Source: Herbaspirillum sp. alder98
Lineage (GTDB): Bacteria; Pseudomonadota; Gammaproteobacteria; Burkholderiales; Burkholderiaceae_D
Assembly: GCF_020179755.1 (NCBI RefSeq)
Contig: NZ_JAIUCY010000002.1
Coordinates: forward strand, 558,001 to 622,000
DNA length: 64,000 bases
Reading direction: 5' to 3'
Shown here: one piece after another, positions 27,249 through 37,028 of the stretch
How the letters are laid out: each line of letters starts with the position of its first letter
Position numbering within the stretch: the stretch's first letter is position 1
Notes under the pieces: model-generated
Seen by the model: the letters and a program-made list of their open reading frames with translations, nothing else
Databases searched by the model: none
What the model was told of the DNA's origin: nothing
Made by a program: the position numbers and the translations under genes

Positions 27249-28859
27249 TCAACCTGCGCTGACGAGTCCGGCCTGACCGGGCTGCGCCGGCAAAGCGACG
27301 AAAAAAGTGCTGCCTACGCCTTCACTCGATTCTACCCAAATCCTGCCACCGTGGCGCTCGACCACCCGCTTGACCAGCGCCAGCCCGATGCCCTCGCCCT
27401 GCGCCACGTTGCCATGCAAGCGCTGGAAGGCCGAGAACATCCGGCCCAGGTGTGCACTGGCGATGCCCAGGCCGTTGTCGCGCACGAAATAAGTATTGAG
27501 CCCGTCGCTGCCGTCGCCGGCCAGACAGCCCACTTCGATCTGCCCCGGTCGTTGCGCATCCAGGTAGTTGACCGCATTGCCGACCAGGTTGCCGAAGACC
27601 TGTTCGACCGCCGTCGGGTCGCCATAGGCCGGCGGCAGGTCGGGCTGGATCACCACCGTCGCGCCCTTGGCGCGGATGCTGCCGCTCATGGCGTCCACGA
27701 TGCGCTGGGCGATGGCGTTGATGTCGGTCATCACCGGCAGGTACTCGACCCGCCCCGCGCGCGATAGCCGCAGCATGGCGTCGATGATGCCGGCAGCCCG
27801 GGTCACCGCGTTCTGGATGAAGCGCAGCGACGTGTGCAGATCGTCATCGATCAATTCACGAATGCGCCGCTTGTTGGCGGCGGGCGCCTCCAGGGCCTCG
27901 ATCTCGGCCGAGAGGTCCTTGGTGGCATGCATGATTTCCTTGCTGAAGCCCTGCAGGTTCACCAGCGGCGACCGCAGGTCGTGCGAGACGCTGTAGATGA
28001 ACATCTCGTTGTCCTGGGTCTGGGCGCGCAAGTGGGTGTTGACCTCGTCGAGCTCTCGCGCGCGCTGCTCAATCTCGGTGCGATAACGCACGGCTTCCTC
28101 GTTGGCGCGGGTCAGGCGTTCGCTGGTGCGATGCAGCACATCATCGAGCTGCGAGATTTCGTCGTTGCCGCGCACCCGCTCGGCCAGCTCGCCGCCATCG
28201 GCCAGGCGCCGCGCATTCTCGGTCAATACCTCGACCCGCTTGCCGATGTTGCGGGTGAAGGCGTACGACGCCAGCCCGGCAGCCAGGATCGACCCCAGCA
28301 CCGCCGCGATGAGAAGGATGGTTTGCGAATCGCGCGCGTCCTGCAGGTCTTCGTTGCGCTCGATCGCCAATTGGCGCTCGGTCTCGATGAACCTGGCCAG
28401 GCGCGTGCGGAACTCGGCCAGCCGGTGCGGGCCGGCTTCATCGCGCAGTTGCGCGATGAGCGCCTCGCGCTGGCCGTTCTGCATGCGCTGGCGGGCACTG
28501 TCGGCCCAGGTCCGGTAATTGGCAACGGCTTCGCGAATGCCCGCGACGGCACGTTCCTGCTCGGTATTGTCTTCCACCAGTTTCTGCAGTTCGCCTATCT
28601 TGGCGTCGACATCGGCCCACATTTCGGGACGACTGATCGGGGTGGGATCGTTGATGATGACCGCATTGCGGATACGGGCAGACTCCAGCAGCATCGGTTC
28701 GCGCACGTCACTGGCATGGTTCATGACCAGTGCCGAATGCGCCGCCCAACGCTCGGCCTCTTCGGCATCGGCCTGGGTCTTGAACAGCGAGGCCAGCAAT
28801 ACTACTTCGAACAAGCTGGGGATCGCTACGATCAACCAGCCCTTGGTCACTAATTTCAT
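27249..28859 (-). CDS. Transmembrane sensor histidine kinase with CHASE3-like periplasmic domain
   Basis: A 536-residue membrane kinase. TM1 is about residues 8-26, a helical CHASE3-like periplasmic segment runs to about 178, and TM2 is 179-201. HAMP follows (200-255), then HisKA with His293 (YSVSHDLRSPLVNLQGF) and HATPase (NLVGNAVNYL; DNGLGI; GEGIGLALVK). The H-box SHDLRSPL is of the phytochrome-like kinase class. Start at ATG 28859, with a GGGGGA SD; an in-frame upstream start adds 21 non-membrane residues and is disfavoured. It heads the kinase / Rcp / hybrid unit. Confidence 0.9.
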   Translation of the reverse strand: MKLVTKGWLIVAIPSLFEVVLLASLFKTQADAEEAERWAAHSALVMNHASDVREPMLLESARIRNAVIINDPTPISRPEMWADVDAKIGELQKLVEDNTEQERAVAGIREAVANYRTWADSARQRMQNGQREALIAQLRDEAGPHRLAEFRTRLARFIETERQLAIERNEDLQDARDSQTILLIAAVLGSILAAGLASYAFTRNIGKRVEVLTENARRLADGGELAERVRGNDEISQLDDVLHRTSERLTRANEEAVRYRTEIEQRARELDEVNTHLRAQTQDNEMFIYSVSHDLRSPLVNLQGFSKEIMHATKDLSAEIEALEAPAANKRRIRELIDDDLHTSLRFIQNAVTRAAGIIDAMLRLSRAGRVEYLPVMTDINAIAQRIVDAMSGSIRAKGATVVIQPDLPPAYGDPTAVEQVFGNLVGNAVNYLDAQRPGQIEVGCLAGDGSDGLNTYFVRDNGLGIASAHLGRMFSAFQRLHGNVAQGEGIGLALVKRVVERHGGRIWVESSEGVGSTFFVALPAQPGQAGLVSAG

Positions 28860-29167
28860 GAATCCCCCGTCGGTCAGGGGCACCGCGCAAAATCGCCCGG
28901 CGCCCGCGCCTGCCTCGCGCATCGATCCAGAATTGTTATAGATGCTACCGCTGCAAGGGGTCAGTTGCCTTTTTATTATTAGTTTGATTCGACCAGGGTG
29001 GCCGACCCGCTGCGCTTTCCGGTAACCAATTATTACGGCCGATTATAAACTCAAGGCGTGAAAAAATAACGGCAATTGCTGTGCTTGGCAGCATTGCGCT
29101 AAAGACGGGGATCGGGGAATGACACGATGACAAGTCGGGCGCCGCAACATCCAGCGCGCAGGCGGTC
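28860..29167. other. Intergenic region upstream of the transmembrane kinase
   Basis: 308 bp with no supported gene. On the minus strand a TATAAT hexamer (29042-29047), about 183 bp from the kinase start, is a possible -10, but no good -35 is present. AT content is raised near 28970-29080. Confidence 0.4.
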
Positions 29168-29704
29168 CTAGTACCCGACCAGATGAGGCGCTGCCAGCGG
29201 ATCGAAATCGCGCCAGTCGCCACCACTGATGTGGCCGTCGCCACGTTCGATCTGCTCGGCCCGGACCTGGCGCAACACGTCGATGGCCCGGCGCTCCTGG
29301 TGGTCGTCGTCGACTTCCACGGCCACCAGCATGCCGCTGGCGCGCCGCTGGCGACCGGCATCATCGTCGGTCGAGGCCAGCGTTCCCACCAGCGCCCCGA
29401 CATGACCACCCACCAACCCGCCCAGCACCGCGCCCAGGGGACCGGTCACCGGCGTGCTGGCAGCGCCCACGGCGGCACCGGCTGCAGCACCCGCCCCGGC
29501 GCCGGCGGCCACGCCCTTGTCGGTATCTTCCGCCCCAGGGGATTTATCGCGGTCGCCACCGACGGCAAAGGTGTCGTGCTGGCCGGCAGGATTGACGAAG
29601 AAACTGCTGATGCGGTCGGCCGGATAACCGGCCCGCGCCAGCGCGTCTACGGCCAGTGCGGCCTGGTCCTGCAACTGGAAGTGCCCTGCGATGATGGTAC
29701 TCAT
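29168..29704 (-). CDS. Glycine-zipper protein, general-stress (GSP17M-like) type
   Basis: A 178-residue protein. The N-terminal half (IAGHFQLQDQAALAVDALARAGYPADRISSFFVN) resembles the short fold of general stress protein 17M/YflT-like proteins. The centre is a Gly/Ala-rich zipper (GVAAGAGAGAAAGAAVGAA, then GAVLGGLVGGHVGALVGTL) that could insert into or span a membrane, and the tail is hydrophilic. Start at ATG 29704, with a GAGGAGA SD; an upstream in-frame start is rejected. It follows pgi by 55 bp and may be cotranscribed. Its function is not known. Confidence 0.7.
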   Translation of the reverse strand: MSTIIAGHFQLQDQAALAVDALARAGYPADRISSFFVNPAGQHDTFAVGGDRDKSPGAEDTDKGVAAGAGAGAAAGAAVGAASTPVTGPLGAVLGGLVGGHVGALVGTLASTDDDAGRQRRASGMLVAVEVDDDHQERRAIDVLRQVRAEQIERGDGHISGGDWRDFDPLAAPHLVGY

Positions 29705-29759
29705 GGTGTCTCCTCTGGGGCCATGCAGCGCAGACTCTGCGGACTGCTGCTGCACCGGT

Positions 29760-31463
29760 TCATGCTGCCTGCGCGTGGCCGTCGCTGGCGCGATTGCAAT
29801 CGCGAAAACGGCGGATCAGCATGTTGGTCGAGCTGTCGTGATGCAACGGCTGGCTGTGGTCGATCAACTGGCGCGCAGTACGCTTGGCCAGCGCCTTGCC
29901 CAGTTCCACCCCCCATTGATCGAAAGAATCGAGGTTCCAGATCACGCCCTGCGTAAATACACTGTGCTCATACAGCGCCACCAGCGTGCCCAGGCTATAC
30001 GGCGTGAGCTTGTCGACCAGCATGCTGTTGCTGGGACGGCTGCCGACGAACACCCGATGCGGCACCAGCTCTTCGGGCGTGCCCTCGGCGCGTACTTCGT
30101 CGGCGTTCTTGCCGAAGGCCAATGCCTCGGCCTGGGCGAACATGTTAGCCATCAGCAACTGATGCTGGTCGCCCAGCGCATCGAGCGGCTGGCAAAAACC
30201 GATGAAGTCGCATGGCACCAGTTGCGTTCCCTGGTGCAACATCTGATAGAACGAATGCTGCCCGTTGATGCCGCTGTCGCCCCAGTACACCGGCGAAGTC
30301 TGGTAGCTCACCGGCTGGCCCTGGGCGGTCACGCCCTTGCCGTTGCTTTCCATCGTCAACTGCTGCAGGTAGGCCGGCAGGCGCTTCAGGTTCTGGCTGT
30401 ACGGCAGCACGGCCTGGCTGGCAGCGCCGAAGAAGTTGGTGTACCACACGGTCAGCATGCCCAGGATCACCGGCAGGTTGGACTCCAGCGGCGTGGTGCG
30501 GAAATGCTCGTCCATGTCGTGGAAGCCGCGCAGCAACTCGCGGAAATGATCGGGGCCGATGGCAATCATGGTCGACAGGCCGATGGCGCTGGTCATCGAA
30601 TAACGACCGCCGACCCAATCCCAGAAACCGAACATATTGGACGGATCGATGCCGAACCGCGACGCTTCCTCGATGTTGGTGGTGACCCCGGCGAAGTGAC
30701 GCGCCACGGCGCTTTCATCGCCCAGTTGCGCCACCAGCCAGCCGCGTGCGGCATGGGCGTTGGTGATGGTCTCGAGCGTGGTGAAGGTCTTGGAACACAC
30801 GATGAACAGCGTCTGTTCGGCCGGCAGCGTGCGCACCGTCTCCGACAATGCCGCGCCATCGACGTCGGATACGAAATGCATCGTCAGCTCGCGCTCGCTG
30901 TAGAAGCGCAGCGCTTCGTAGGCCATCATCGGGCCCAGGTCGGAGCCGCCGATACCGATATTGACCACGTGCCGGATCGGCAGGCCGGTGTGTCCCAGCC
31001 ACTGACCCGAGCGCACCTGTTCGGCGAACCCTTCCATGCGGCCCAGCACCTCTTGCACCTGCTCCACCACGTCCACGCCATCGACCACCAGGCGCTCGCC
31101 TGCCGGCTTGCGCAAGGCGGTATGCAATACCGAACGGTTCTCGGTGTTGTTGATGCGCTCACCGCGGAACATGGCTTCGATGCGATCCTGCAGGCCGCAT
31201 TCGCGCGCCAGCTGCATCAGCAGCATCATGGTTTCGCTGGTAACGAGATTCTTGGAATAGTCGAGATAGATGCCGACGCCCTCGGCAGTCAGGCTTTCGC
31301 CGCGCTTGTCGCTGGCGGCGAAGAGCCGATCCAGCGTGAAATGCCGGGCGCGGTCCCGATAGTGTTCGCTCAGTGCGTTCCAACCGCTCTTGTCGGTCAG
31401 CGCCTCACGCTGGGAATAGATGAATAGTGGCAGCTGAAAGTCGCTGGCGGGCAATGTCGTCAT
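29760..31463 (-). CDS. pgi: Glucose-6-phosphate isomerase
   Basis: A 567-residue glycolytic isomerase, interconverting glucose-6-phosphate and fructose-6-phosphate. It has the family signatures: [18 protein letters not shown], the substrate loop [24 protein letters not shown] with active-site residues, and the C-terminal [10 protein letters not shown]. Length is close to the long-form Pgi of proteobacteria. An AGGAG-like SD (AAGGAGCAGGACTC) precedes the ATG. The gene sits next to the glycogen/trehalose operon, separated by a hairpin and 302 bp, and supplies hexose phosphates to it. Confidence 0.95.
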   Translation of the reverse strand: MTTLPASDFQLPLFIYSQREALTDKSGWNALSEHYRDRARHFTLDRLFAASDKRGESLTAEGVGIYLDYSKNLVTSETMMLLMQLARECGLQDRIEAMFRGERINNTENRSVLHTALRKPAGERLVVDGVDVVEQVQEVLGRMEGFAEQVRSGQWLGHTGLPIRHVVNIGIGGSDLGPMMAYEALRFYSERELTMHFVSDVDGAALSETVRTLPAEQTLFIVCSKTFTTLETITNAHAARGWLVAQLGDESAVARHFAGVTTNIEEASRFGIDPSNMFGFWDWVGGRYSMTSAIGLSTMIAIGPDHFRELLRGFHDMDEHFRTTPLESNLPVILGMLTVWYTNFFGAASQAVLPYSQNLKRLPAYLQQLTMESNGKGVTAQGQPVSYQTSPVYWGDSGINGQHSFYQMLHQGTQLVPCDFIGFCQPLDALGDQHQLLMANMFAQAEALAFGKNADEVRAEGTPEELVPHRVFVGSRPSNSMLVDKLTPYSLGTLVALYEHSVFTQGVIWNLDSFDQWGVELGKALAKRTARQLIDHSQPLHHDSSTNMLIRRFRDCNRASDGHAQAA

Positions 31464-31699
31464 GAGTCCTGCTCCTTGTCCTTGATCTGCTCGGCGAGGG
31501 AAATCTGTGCGTCATGATGCGTTGCACCAACGATAGCGCCTGGCAGGCGGTTTGTCTATCGCTGTCGCTTCGCCGAGCGCTTCGCATCAGTCCCGAAGGC
31601 TTGCCCGGCGCGGCTTTTAGCAAAGCGCGCCAACGGCAAGGATGACCTGATGGTAGCCATGCCTGATGTTGCTGTGCGATAGGACGGGAGCGGTTTTGC

Positions 31700-31710
31700 T
31701 TGTAGGAAAA
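31700..31710 (+). promoter_or_regulatory. TTGTAGGAAAA motif, copy 3
   Basis: Variant of the TTTGTAGGACAAA motif with A in place of C. It lies 237 bp upstream of the pgi start and 9 bp from the treY hairpin. Confidence 0.35.
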
Positions 31711-31718
31711 GCGGAATT

Positions 31719-31744
31719 GCTGCAATGCAATCTGGCATTGCAGC
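31719..31744 (-). terminator. Stem-loop after treY
   Basis: Perfect 10-bp arms GCTGCAATGC and GCATTGCAGC around a 6-nt loop, beginning 22 bp past the treY stop. On the minus strand it is followed by CCGCTTTTCC rather than a long T-run; probably the operon terminator. Confidence 0.6.
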
Positions 31745-31765
31745 CCGCCACGCAAGGGATTGCGC

Positions 31766-34711
31766 CTAATCGTGCAGTTCGAGCAGCTCGACCGGCAAGC
31801 TGCCCAGCACTTCTCCCACCGGGATGCGCAAGCCGGCTTCCTGGTCGGCGTCGGTTCCGCTCTCCAGCAAACCATAGCCGCTGGTGAGCACGCTGCGCCA
31901 ACCTCGCGCGCCCACCGCGGCCAGCGCCTCGGGAATGGCGATGCAGGTATTGCCCCATGATTCCACCGGCACCAGCGGCAAGCTGTTTTCGCGAGGCGTG
32001 TCGAACGCCAGCAAGTGACCAGCCAGTCGCGTACAGACCACGATGACAGCACGCAATGAAGCGTGCTGGCTTGACCCCGGCAGCAACCGGGCGAAGGCCA
32101 CCACGTGGCGCGCCAGCTTGCCGTGCACCGACAACGGCAGGTAATCGCCCTGGCCGAACAGCGCGGCATGCTGGCGCCGGTGATCGAGCACCGCGCGGAT
32201 CAATTGCAGCTTGGCGCCGCCATCATGCCAATCGCGCAGCGACACTGGACGCTGCCGCACATCGGCCAAACGCTGTTGCCGCAACGCAAAATCCACCGGG
32301 GTGCGATTGTCGGGATCGACCAGGCTCAGGTCCCACATCTCGCTGCCCTGATACAGGTCGGGCACGCCCGGCACGCTCAGCTTGAGCAGCGTCTGGCTGA
32401 AACTGTTGATGGCCCCGATCGGCGAGAGCCGGCGCACGAAGCCTTCCAGCTCGCTCAGGAACGGATGATGGTGCGCATCCAGTCCGGGGTCGCACAGCAG
32501 CGCCCGCACAAACCGCTCGCAGGCCATCTCGTAGGCTTCTTGCGGCACCATCCAGTCGCTGCGGCGCTTGGCTTCGCGCTGGGCCTTGCGCTGCCAGGCG
32601 ACCACCCGCTCGGCCAGTTGCTGCAGCGCCTGCAGATCGTCGTCGGCGGCGTGCATGCCGTCGCGCCAGGCGCCTACCAGGGTCTGGTACAGCATGCATT
32701 CGTCGATGGCGTCGATGCCGCCTTGCGCACCGGCGGTGGCGGCCACGATGGGCGCATTGAGTGCGCGCCAGTGCGCCAGCAGCGTATGCCATTCTTCGGG
32801 GATTTCAGAGAGCGCAGCCAGGCGCATGCGGGCATCTTCGCCGCGCTTGTGGTCATGGGTGCCGGTGGCCAGCATGCTCGACGGCGCCTGCGCGGCGCGT
32901 TGCACCCCGAGCTTGTGGAAGTCATGCACCGATAGACTCAGCTGGTCCGGGTGCGAGCCCACTTCGTTGCGCGAAATGAGTCGCCCGTAGCGATAGAACG
33001 CGGTGTCTTCCACCGACTTCGCCGTCAGCGGCGGCGTCAGCTGCTGAAAGCGGGCCATTGCGCGCAATTGCAGCGCGCGATGCTGCGGGTCGGTGGTCGC
33101 GGCCAGCGCATCGCCGCCCAGCCAGGCCGCGATCACCCGCAGCGTCGGGTGGTCGCTGTCGTGCAGCGTGGTCGCCGCTGCAGTGGCGGCAGCGGCCAGT
33201 ATCTCGCGGTCGTCCGCCGGCATGCCCTGGGCGTCGCCATAGGTGCGATAGACCGGAAAGTGCACCAGCAACTCGGCCAGGCTGCGCCGCAACGACATCA
33301 GCGACAGGTCACGCGTGCTCATCTGCTGCCCGGCCAGGCGATGCAGGCACAGCGCCAGCGCATTGAATTCGGCGGCGAAGTTGCGGCTCAGGAAACTGCG
33401 TCGGGCACACCGCACCATATCGGCAAAGTGAACCATCGGCGCCGACTGCGCGCCCAGCATGCGGTCGATCACGGCGCCCTGCCCCTGCGCTTCGTCGACG
33501 ATATCGTTCCACAGGTCATCCAGCACCGGCGCGCCCTCGCCGTCATGCAACACGGCCGCACACTGGTCCATGAATTCATAACCGGTGGTGCCCTCCAGCT
33601 GCCAGCTCACCGGCAACTGTTCGCTCGGCGCCAGGATCTTCTCGGCGATGATGTAGGGTTCGTGCCCGGCGCGCAGCGCGCGCAGGCGATGGCGCAGGCG
33701 CAGGCAATATGCCTGCGGGTCGGTCAGGCCATCGATGTGATCCAGCCGCACGCCATCGATCAAGCCCTCTGCGTACAGGCGAAAGATCTCGCGATGCAGC
33801 TCTTCGAATACGTCGTCGCGCTCGACCCTCACCCCGGCCAGTTCGCTGACTTCGAAGAAACGGCGCCAGTTGATCTCGTCGGCGGCATTGCGCCAGAACG
33901 CCAGCCGGTAGTGCTGCCGTTCCAGCAATGCATGCAGCGCTACCTGGCCCTCGGTGGTGTCCGGCGAAAATGCCGCCAGCGCCTGCTCGATAGCGGCCAG
34001 TCCCTGCGCATCATCGGCCAGTTCACGCAACAGCTGCCAACCGACAGCAGCCTGCTGCTCGGGCTCGCCATCGCCTTCACCGATGGCGCTGAAGGCGGCG
34101 ATGGCCGGCGCCAGGCGCGGACTGCCGGCGGCCTCCAGCACGCTCGCCACGTCAGTTGGCGACAGTGGAAAGAGGTTGTCATGGTGGGCCACCACCATCT
34201 GCCCATGCTGCCGGTCGAGCTGCAGGCGCAACTCACCGGCGGCCAAGGCCTCGGCATACGGTCGTCCCAGGAAAGGCAGGCACAGCTTGCCGGTCAGGGC
34301 CGGATCGGGGCTTTCCCAATCGATGTCGAACCACCCGGCATAACGGCTGCGTGGCCCCCAGCGCAGCACATCCTGCCACCAGGGGTTGTCGCGCCCGACC
34401 GCCATGTGATTAGGCACGATGTCGACGATCAGGCCCATGCCGCGCTGGTGCAGCAGGCTGCACAGCGTGCGCAGGCCCTTTTCGCCACCCAGTTCGGGAT
34501 TGACGCGGGTCGGATCCACCACGTCGTAGCCATGGGTGGACCCGGGGCGTGCCGTCAGGATCGGCGAGACATAGAAATGGCTCACCCCCAGCGCGTCGTA
34601 ATAATCGACCAGCGCGCAGGCGTGCTCGAAGCGGAAGTCCTGGTTCAACTGCAGGCGCGCGGTGGCACGTGGCACGCCGCTCTCGACGACGGGCTTGGAT
34701 TCGGGTTTCAC
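31766..34711 (-). CDS. treY: Maltooligosyl trehalose synthase
   Basis: A 981-residue GH13 enzyme that turns the reducing end of a glucan chain into a trehalosyl unit (TreY). It has the GH13 substructure DYYDALGVSHFYVSPI, IVDIVPNHMAV and DGVRLDHIDGL, and the C-terminal PGVPDLYQGSEMWDLSLVDPDNRTP. Start is GTG 34711, with a 6-base SD (AGGAGA) 6 bp away, just after the malQ stop; an ATG-type extension to 34792 would overlap malQ by 62 bp and is rejected. It is the last gene of the operon. Confidence 0.93.
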   Translation of the reverse strand: MKPESKPVVESGVPRATARLQLNQDFRFEHACALVDYYDALGVSHFYVSPILTARPGSTHGYDVVDPTRVNPELGGEKGLRTLCSLLHQRGMGLIVDIVPNHMAVGRDNPWWQDVLRWGPRSRYAGWFDIDWESPDPALTGKLCLPFLGRPYAEALAAGELRLQLDRQHGQMVVAHHDNLFPLSPTDVASVLEAAGSPRLAPAIAAFSAIGEGDGEPEQQAAVGWQLLRELADDAQGLAAIEQALAAFSPDTTEGQVALHALLERQHYRLAFWRNAADEINWRRFFEVSELAGVRVERDDVFEELHREIFRLYAEGLIDGVRLDHIDGLTDPQAYCLRLRHRLRALRAGHEPYIIAEKILAPSEQLPVSWQLEGTTGYEFMDQCAAVLHDGEGAPVLDDLWNDIVDEAQGQGAVIDRMLGAQSAPMVHFADMVRCARRSFLSRNFAAEFNALALCLHRLAGQQMSTRDLSLMSLRRSLAELLVHFPVYRTYGDAQGMPADDREILAAAATAAATTLHDSDHPTLRVIAAWLGGDALAATTDPQHRALQLRAMARFQQLTPPLTAKSVEDTAFYRYGRLISRNEVGSHPDQLSLSVHDFHKLGVQRAAQAPSSMLATGTHDHKRGEDARMRLAALSEIPEEWHTLLAHWRALNAPIVAATAGAQGGIDAIDECMLYQTLVGAWRDGMHAADDDLQALQQLAERVVAWQRKAQREAKRRSDWMVPQEAYEMACERFVRALLCDPGLDAHHHPFLSELEGFVRRLSPIGAINSFSQTLLKLSVPGVPDLYQGSEMWDLSLVDPDNRTPVDFALRQQRLADVRQRPVSLRDWHDGGAKLQLIRAVLDHRRQHAALFGQGDYLPLSVHGKLARHVVAFARLLPGSSQHASLRAVIVVCTRLAGHLLAFDTPRENSLPLVPVESWGNTCIAIPEALAAVGARGWRSVLTSGYGLLESGTDADQEAGLRIPVGEVLGSLPVELLELHD

Positions 34712-34730
34712 TTGCGCTCTCCTGGCGGCG

Positions 34731-37028
34731 TCAGACGCTGCCGTTGCTGGTTCGGGGGATGGCTGGCGTCGCGCGGGCATCGTCCACCGCACGCGACCCG
34801 CGCTGGCGGGCCAGATGCGCCAGCCGCGCGCGCGCCTCGTGCGCGTCGAACAGATGGCCGACGTCGGCCGGCAGGCGCCGACGCCAGTTCGGATGCGGCT
34901 CGGTCAGGCCGGGCAAGTTGGGTTGCTGCGGCAGGCCGAGGATGTCTTCGACCGGAATCACCGCCAGCGGCGCCGAGGTCTTGGCGACGAAATCCAGTGC
35001 CGCATCGACGACGGTTTCGCAAGCGGCCAACGGCTGCGGCAGTTGCTCGCCCTCGTCCACCGGCAGCGCGGCCCCGGGAGCAGCGCCGTCCGGCAAGGCG
35101 CCATGCGCCGAACCGGCTTCGCTCATGGCTTGCCACAATGCCGCGCGTTCTTCTGCGCGCTGCTGCAAGGCCTGGTCCATGCCCGCCGGCTCGACCAGTT
35201 GCTGCAGCCGGCCGCGCCAGGCGATATCGGCGCCCGACCACCAGCCCGCCACGGTCGGCAGGTCATGCGTGGTAGTGACGGCGATGGCGCTGCCCGACCA
35301 CTGCTGCGGCGGCAGGAAGTGCTGCTTGCCGCGCTGGAACCACAACACCCGGATCCCGGCCACGCCCGCTTCGTCGAGCACCTGGTCGAAGCCCGGCGGC
35401 ACCGTGCCCAGGTCTTCGCCGATGACCACCGAGCGGTGGCGCCAGGACTCCAGCGCGATCAGTCGCAGCATGTCGCGCAGCCGATAGCGCACATAGGCGC
35501 CGGCGCTGGCGTCGCGCCCGGCCGGCACCAGCCACATGCGGTTCAGCCCCAGTACGTGGTCGATGCGCAGCCCGCCGCCCTGGGCGAAGCAGGCGCGCAA
35601 CATGGCCAGATAGGCCTGATAGCCGTTACGGTGCATCGCCAGCGGCGAGAATGCGCCCAGGCCCCAGTTCTGCCCCTGCGGCGCCAGCAGGTCGGGCGTT
35701 GCGCCTACGGTCAGGCCGCTGGCGATTTCATCCTGGTAGCTCCAGGCCTGGCTACCGCCGTTATCTGCGCCCACTGCCAGGTCGGCGATCAGGCCGATGG
35801 CCATGCCGGACTCGCGCGCGCGTCGCTGCGCCTGGGCCAGGCCGCGCGCGGCCTGCCATTGCAGGAACAGATGAAAATCGACTTCGCCGCTTTGCTGGCG
35901 CGCGAAGTCGCGCATGAAGGCAGTCTCGGGATTACGCCCATCGTCACCCCAGGTGCGCCAGTCGCAACTGCCGGGTTGATGCCTGGCAGCCAATGCATGG
36001 CTGTAGGCTTCGTACACCGCGTGCGCCTGCAGGGCGCGACCGCCCTCCAGCCGGAACGCCGCGAATGCGGCCTGGTGCGCACGCCCCTCCGGGCCGGCCG
36101 CCTCGGTCTGGTACAACGCATACAGGCGGCGCAGCAAATGCATGCGATGGGTGCCGGCGCGTTCCCAGTCCACCAGCCCCGCGCCTTGCAGGCGCTCATG
36201 CGCGGCAATCAGTTCAGAGCCGCCCTCGGCCAGCGCCTGGGCTTGCGCAGCCTCGCCCAACACCGCCGCAGGGTCGATCAGCAAGGCGTTGAGAAACAAC
36301 CGGCTGGAGGGCGAATACGGGCTGCTGCGCCCGGGCTCGGCGCCGAACATGGCATGCACCGGCGACATCGCCAGCGCTGCCGCGCCATGGCTGGCAGCCA
36401 TCTGCGCCAGTTCGCCCAGCGCGCTGAAGTGGCCGATGCCGCCGTCGCCGTAGACATTGCGGTTGGGCTTGAGGCTGTCCTGGCGCAGGCTGTAGAGTTG
36501 CGCCGACAAGGCCCAGCCACGCACGCCTTGATTGGACGGCCGAGGCTGGCCATCGGCGATGGTGGCGTCGGCCAGCGCATCGGACAGCGTGAAGCAACGG
36601 GCCGGCGCAATCGCCAGCGTGATCACCTGGCCGTCGATGAACAGGCGGTGATAGCCGGCGATCTGGATCGCCGGCAGGCTCGGCGGGCGGGTCACGTCGC
36701 CCGAGACCAGCAGCGGCTGGCGCACGCCGTTTTCCAGCTCCAGGCGGCACGACTGCCCGTGCACCCGCGCCGCGACCGGCAGCTCGACCGGCTGGTGTTG
36801 CACGCCGGTGATCAGCGGCGGCAGTTGCGCGTCTTCCTGCTGCAATTGCGCCAGGCTGGCACGGCAATCATCGACCGACGCGCACGACAGGCCCAGCGCC
36901 GCCAGGATCGATTGCAATGTCTCGTCGGCGACGATCTGCGGCTGGTCGTAGGCATCGATCCAGTTGACGGCAATGCCGACGTGTTCGGCCAATGCGTGCA
37001 AGGGAGAAAGCAGGTTCGGGCGACTCAT
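34731..37028 (-). CDS. malQ: 4-alpha-glucanotransferase (amylomaltase)
   Basis: A 765-residue GH77 disproportionating enzyme. It begins MSRPNLLSPLHALAEHVGI and contains the amylomaltase signatures SPYSPSSRLFLNALLIDP, DLAVGADNGGSQAW, GLRIDHVLGLNRMWLVP and GEDLGTVPPGF. The C-terminus ends PNWRRRLPADVGHL. Its ATG overlaps the treZ stop by one base (TGATGA), so the long frame further upstream is not used. MalQ lies between treZ and treY, probably to reshape short maltodextrins released by GlgX debranching. Confidence 0.93.
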   Translation of the reverse strand: MSRPNLLSPLHALAEHVGIAVNWIDAYDQPQIVADETLQSILAALGLSCASVDDCRASLAQLQQEDAQLPPLITGVQHQPVELPVAARVHGQSCRLELENGVRQPLLVSGDVTRPPSLPAIQIAGYHRLFIDGQVITLAIAPARCFTLSDALADATIADGQPRPSNQGVRGWALSAQLYSLRQDSLKPNRNVYGDGGIGHFSALGELAQMAASHGAAALAMSPVHAMFGAEPGRSSPYSPSSRLFLNALLIDPAAVLGEAAQAQALAEGGSELIAAHERLQGAGLVDWERAGTHRMHLLRRLYALYQTEAAGPEGRAHQAAFAAFRLEGGRALQAHAVYEAYSHALAARHQPGSCDWRTWGDDGRNPETAFMRDFARQQSGEVDFHLFLQWQAARGLAQAQRRARESGMAIGLIADLAVGADNGGSQAWSYQDEIASGLTVGATPDLLAPQGQNWGLGAFSPLAMHRNGYQAYLAMLRACFAQGGGLRIDHVLGLNRMWLVPAGRDASAGAYVRYRLRDMLRLIALESWRHRSVVIGEDLGTVPPGFDQVLDEAGVAGIRVLWFQRGKQHFLPPQQWSGSAIAVTTTHDLPTVAGWWSGADIAWRGRLQQLVEPAGMDQALQQRAEERAALWQAMSEAGSAHGALPDGAAPGAALPVDEGEQLPQPLAACETVVDAALDFVAKTSAPLAVIPVEDILGLPQQPNLPGLTEPHPNWRRRLPADVGHLFDAHEARARLAHLARQRGSRAVDDARATPAIPRTSNGSV

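Larger units (their letters stand above)
31464..31765. other. 302-bp region between treY and pgi
   Basis: No gene. It holds a TTGTAGGAAAA motif (31700-31710) upstream of pgi and a strong stem-loop (31719-31744) after treY, so it marks the end of the glycogen operon and the start of the pgi transcript. Confidence 0.6.
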
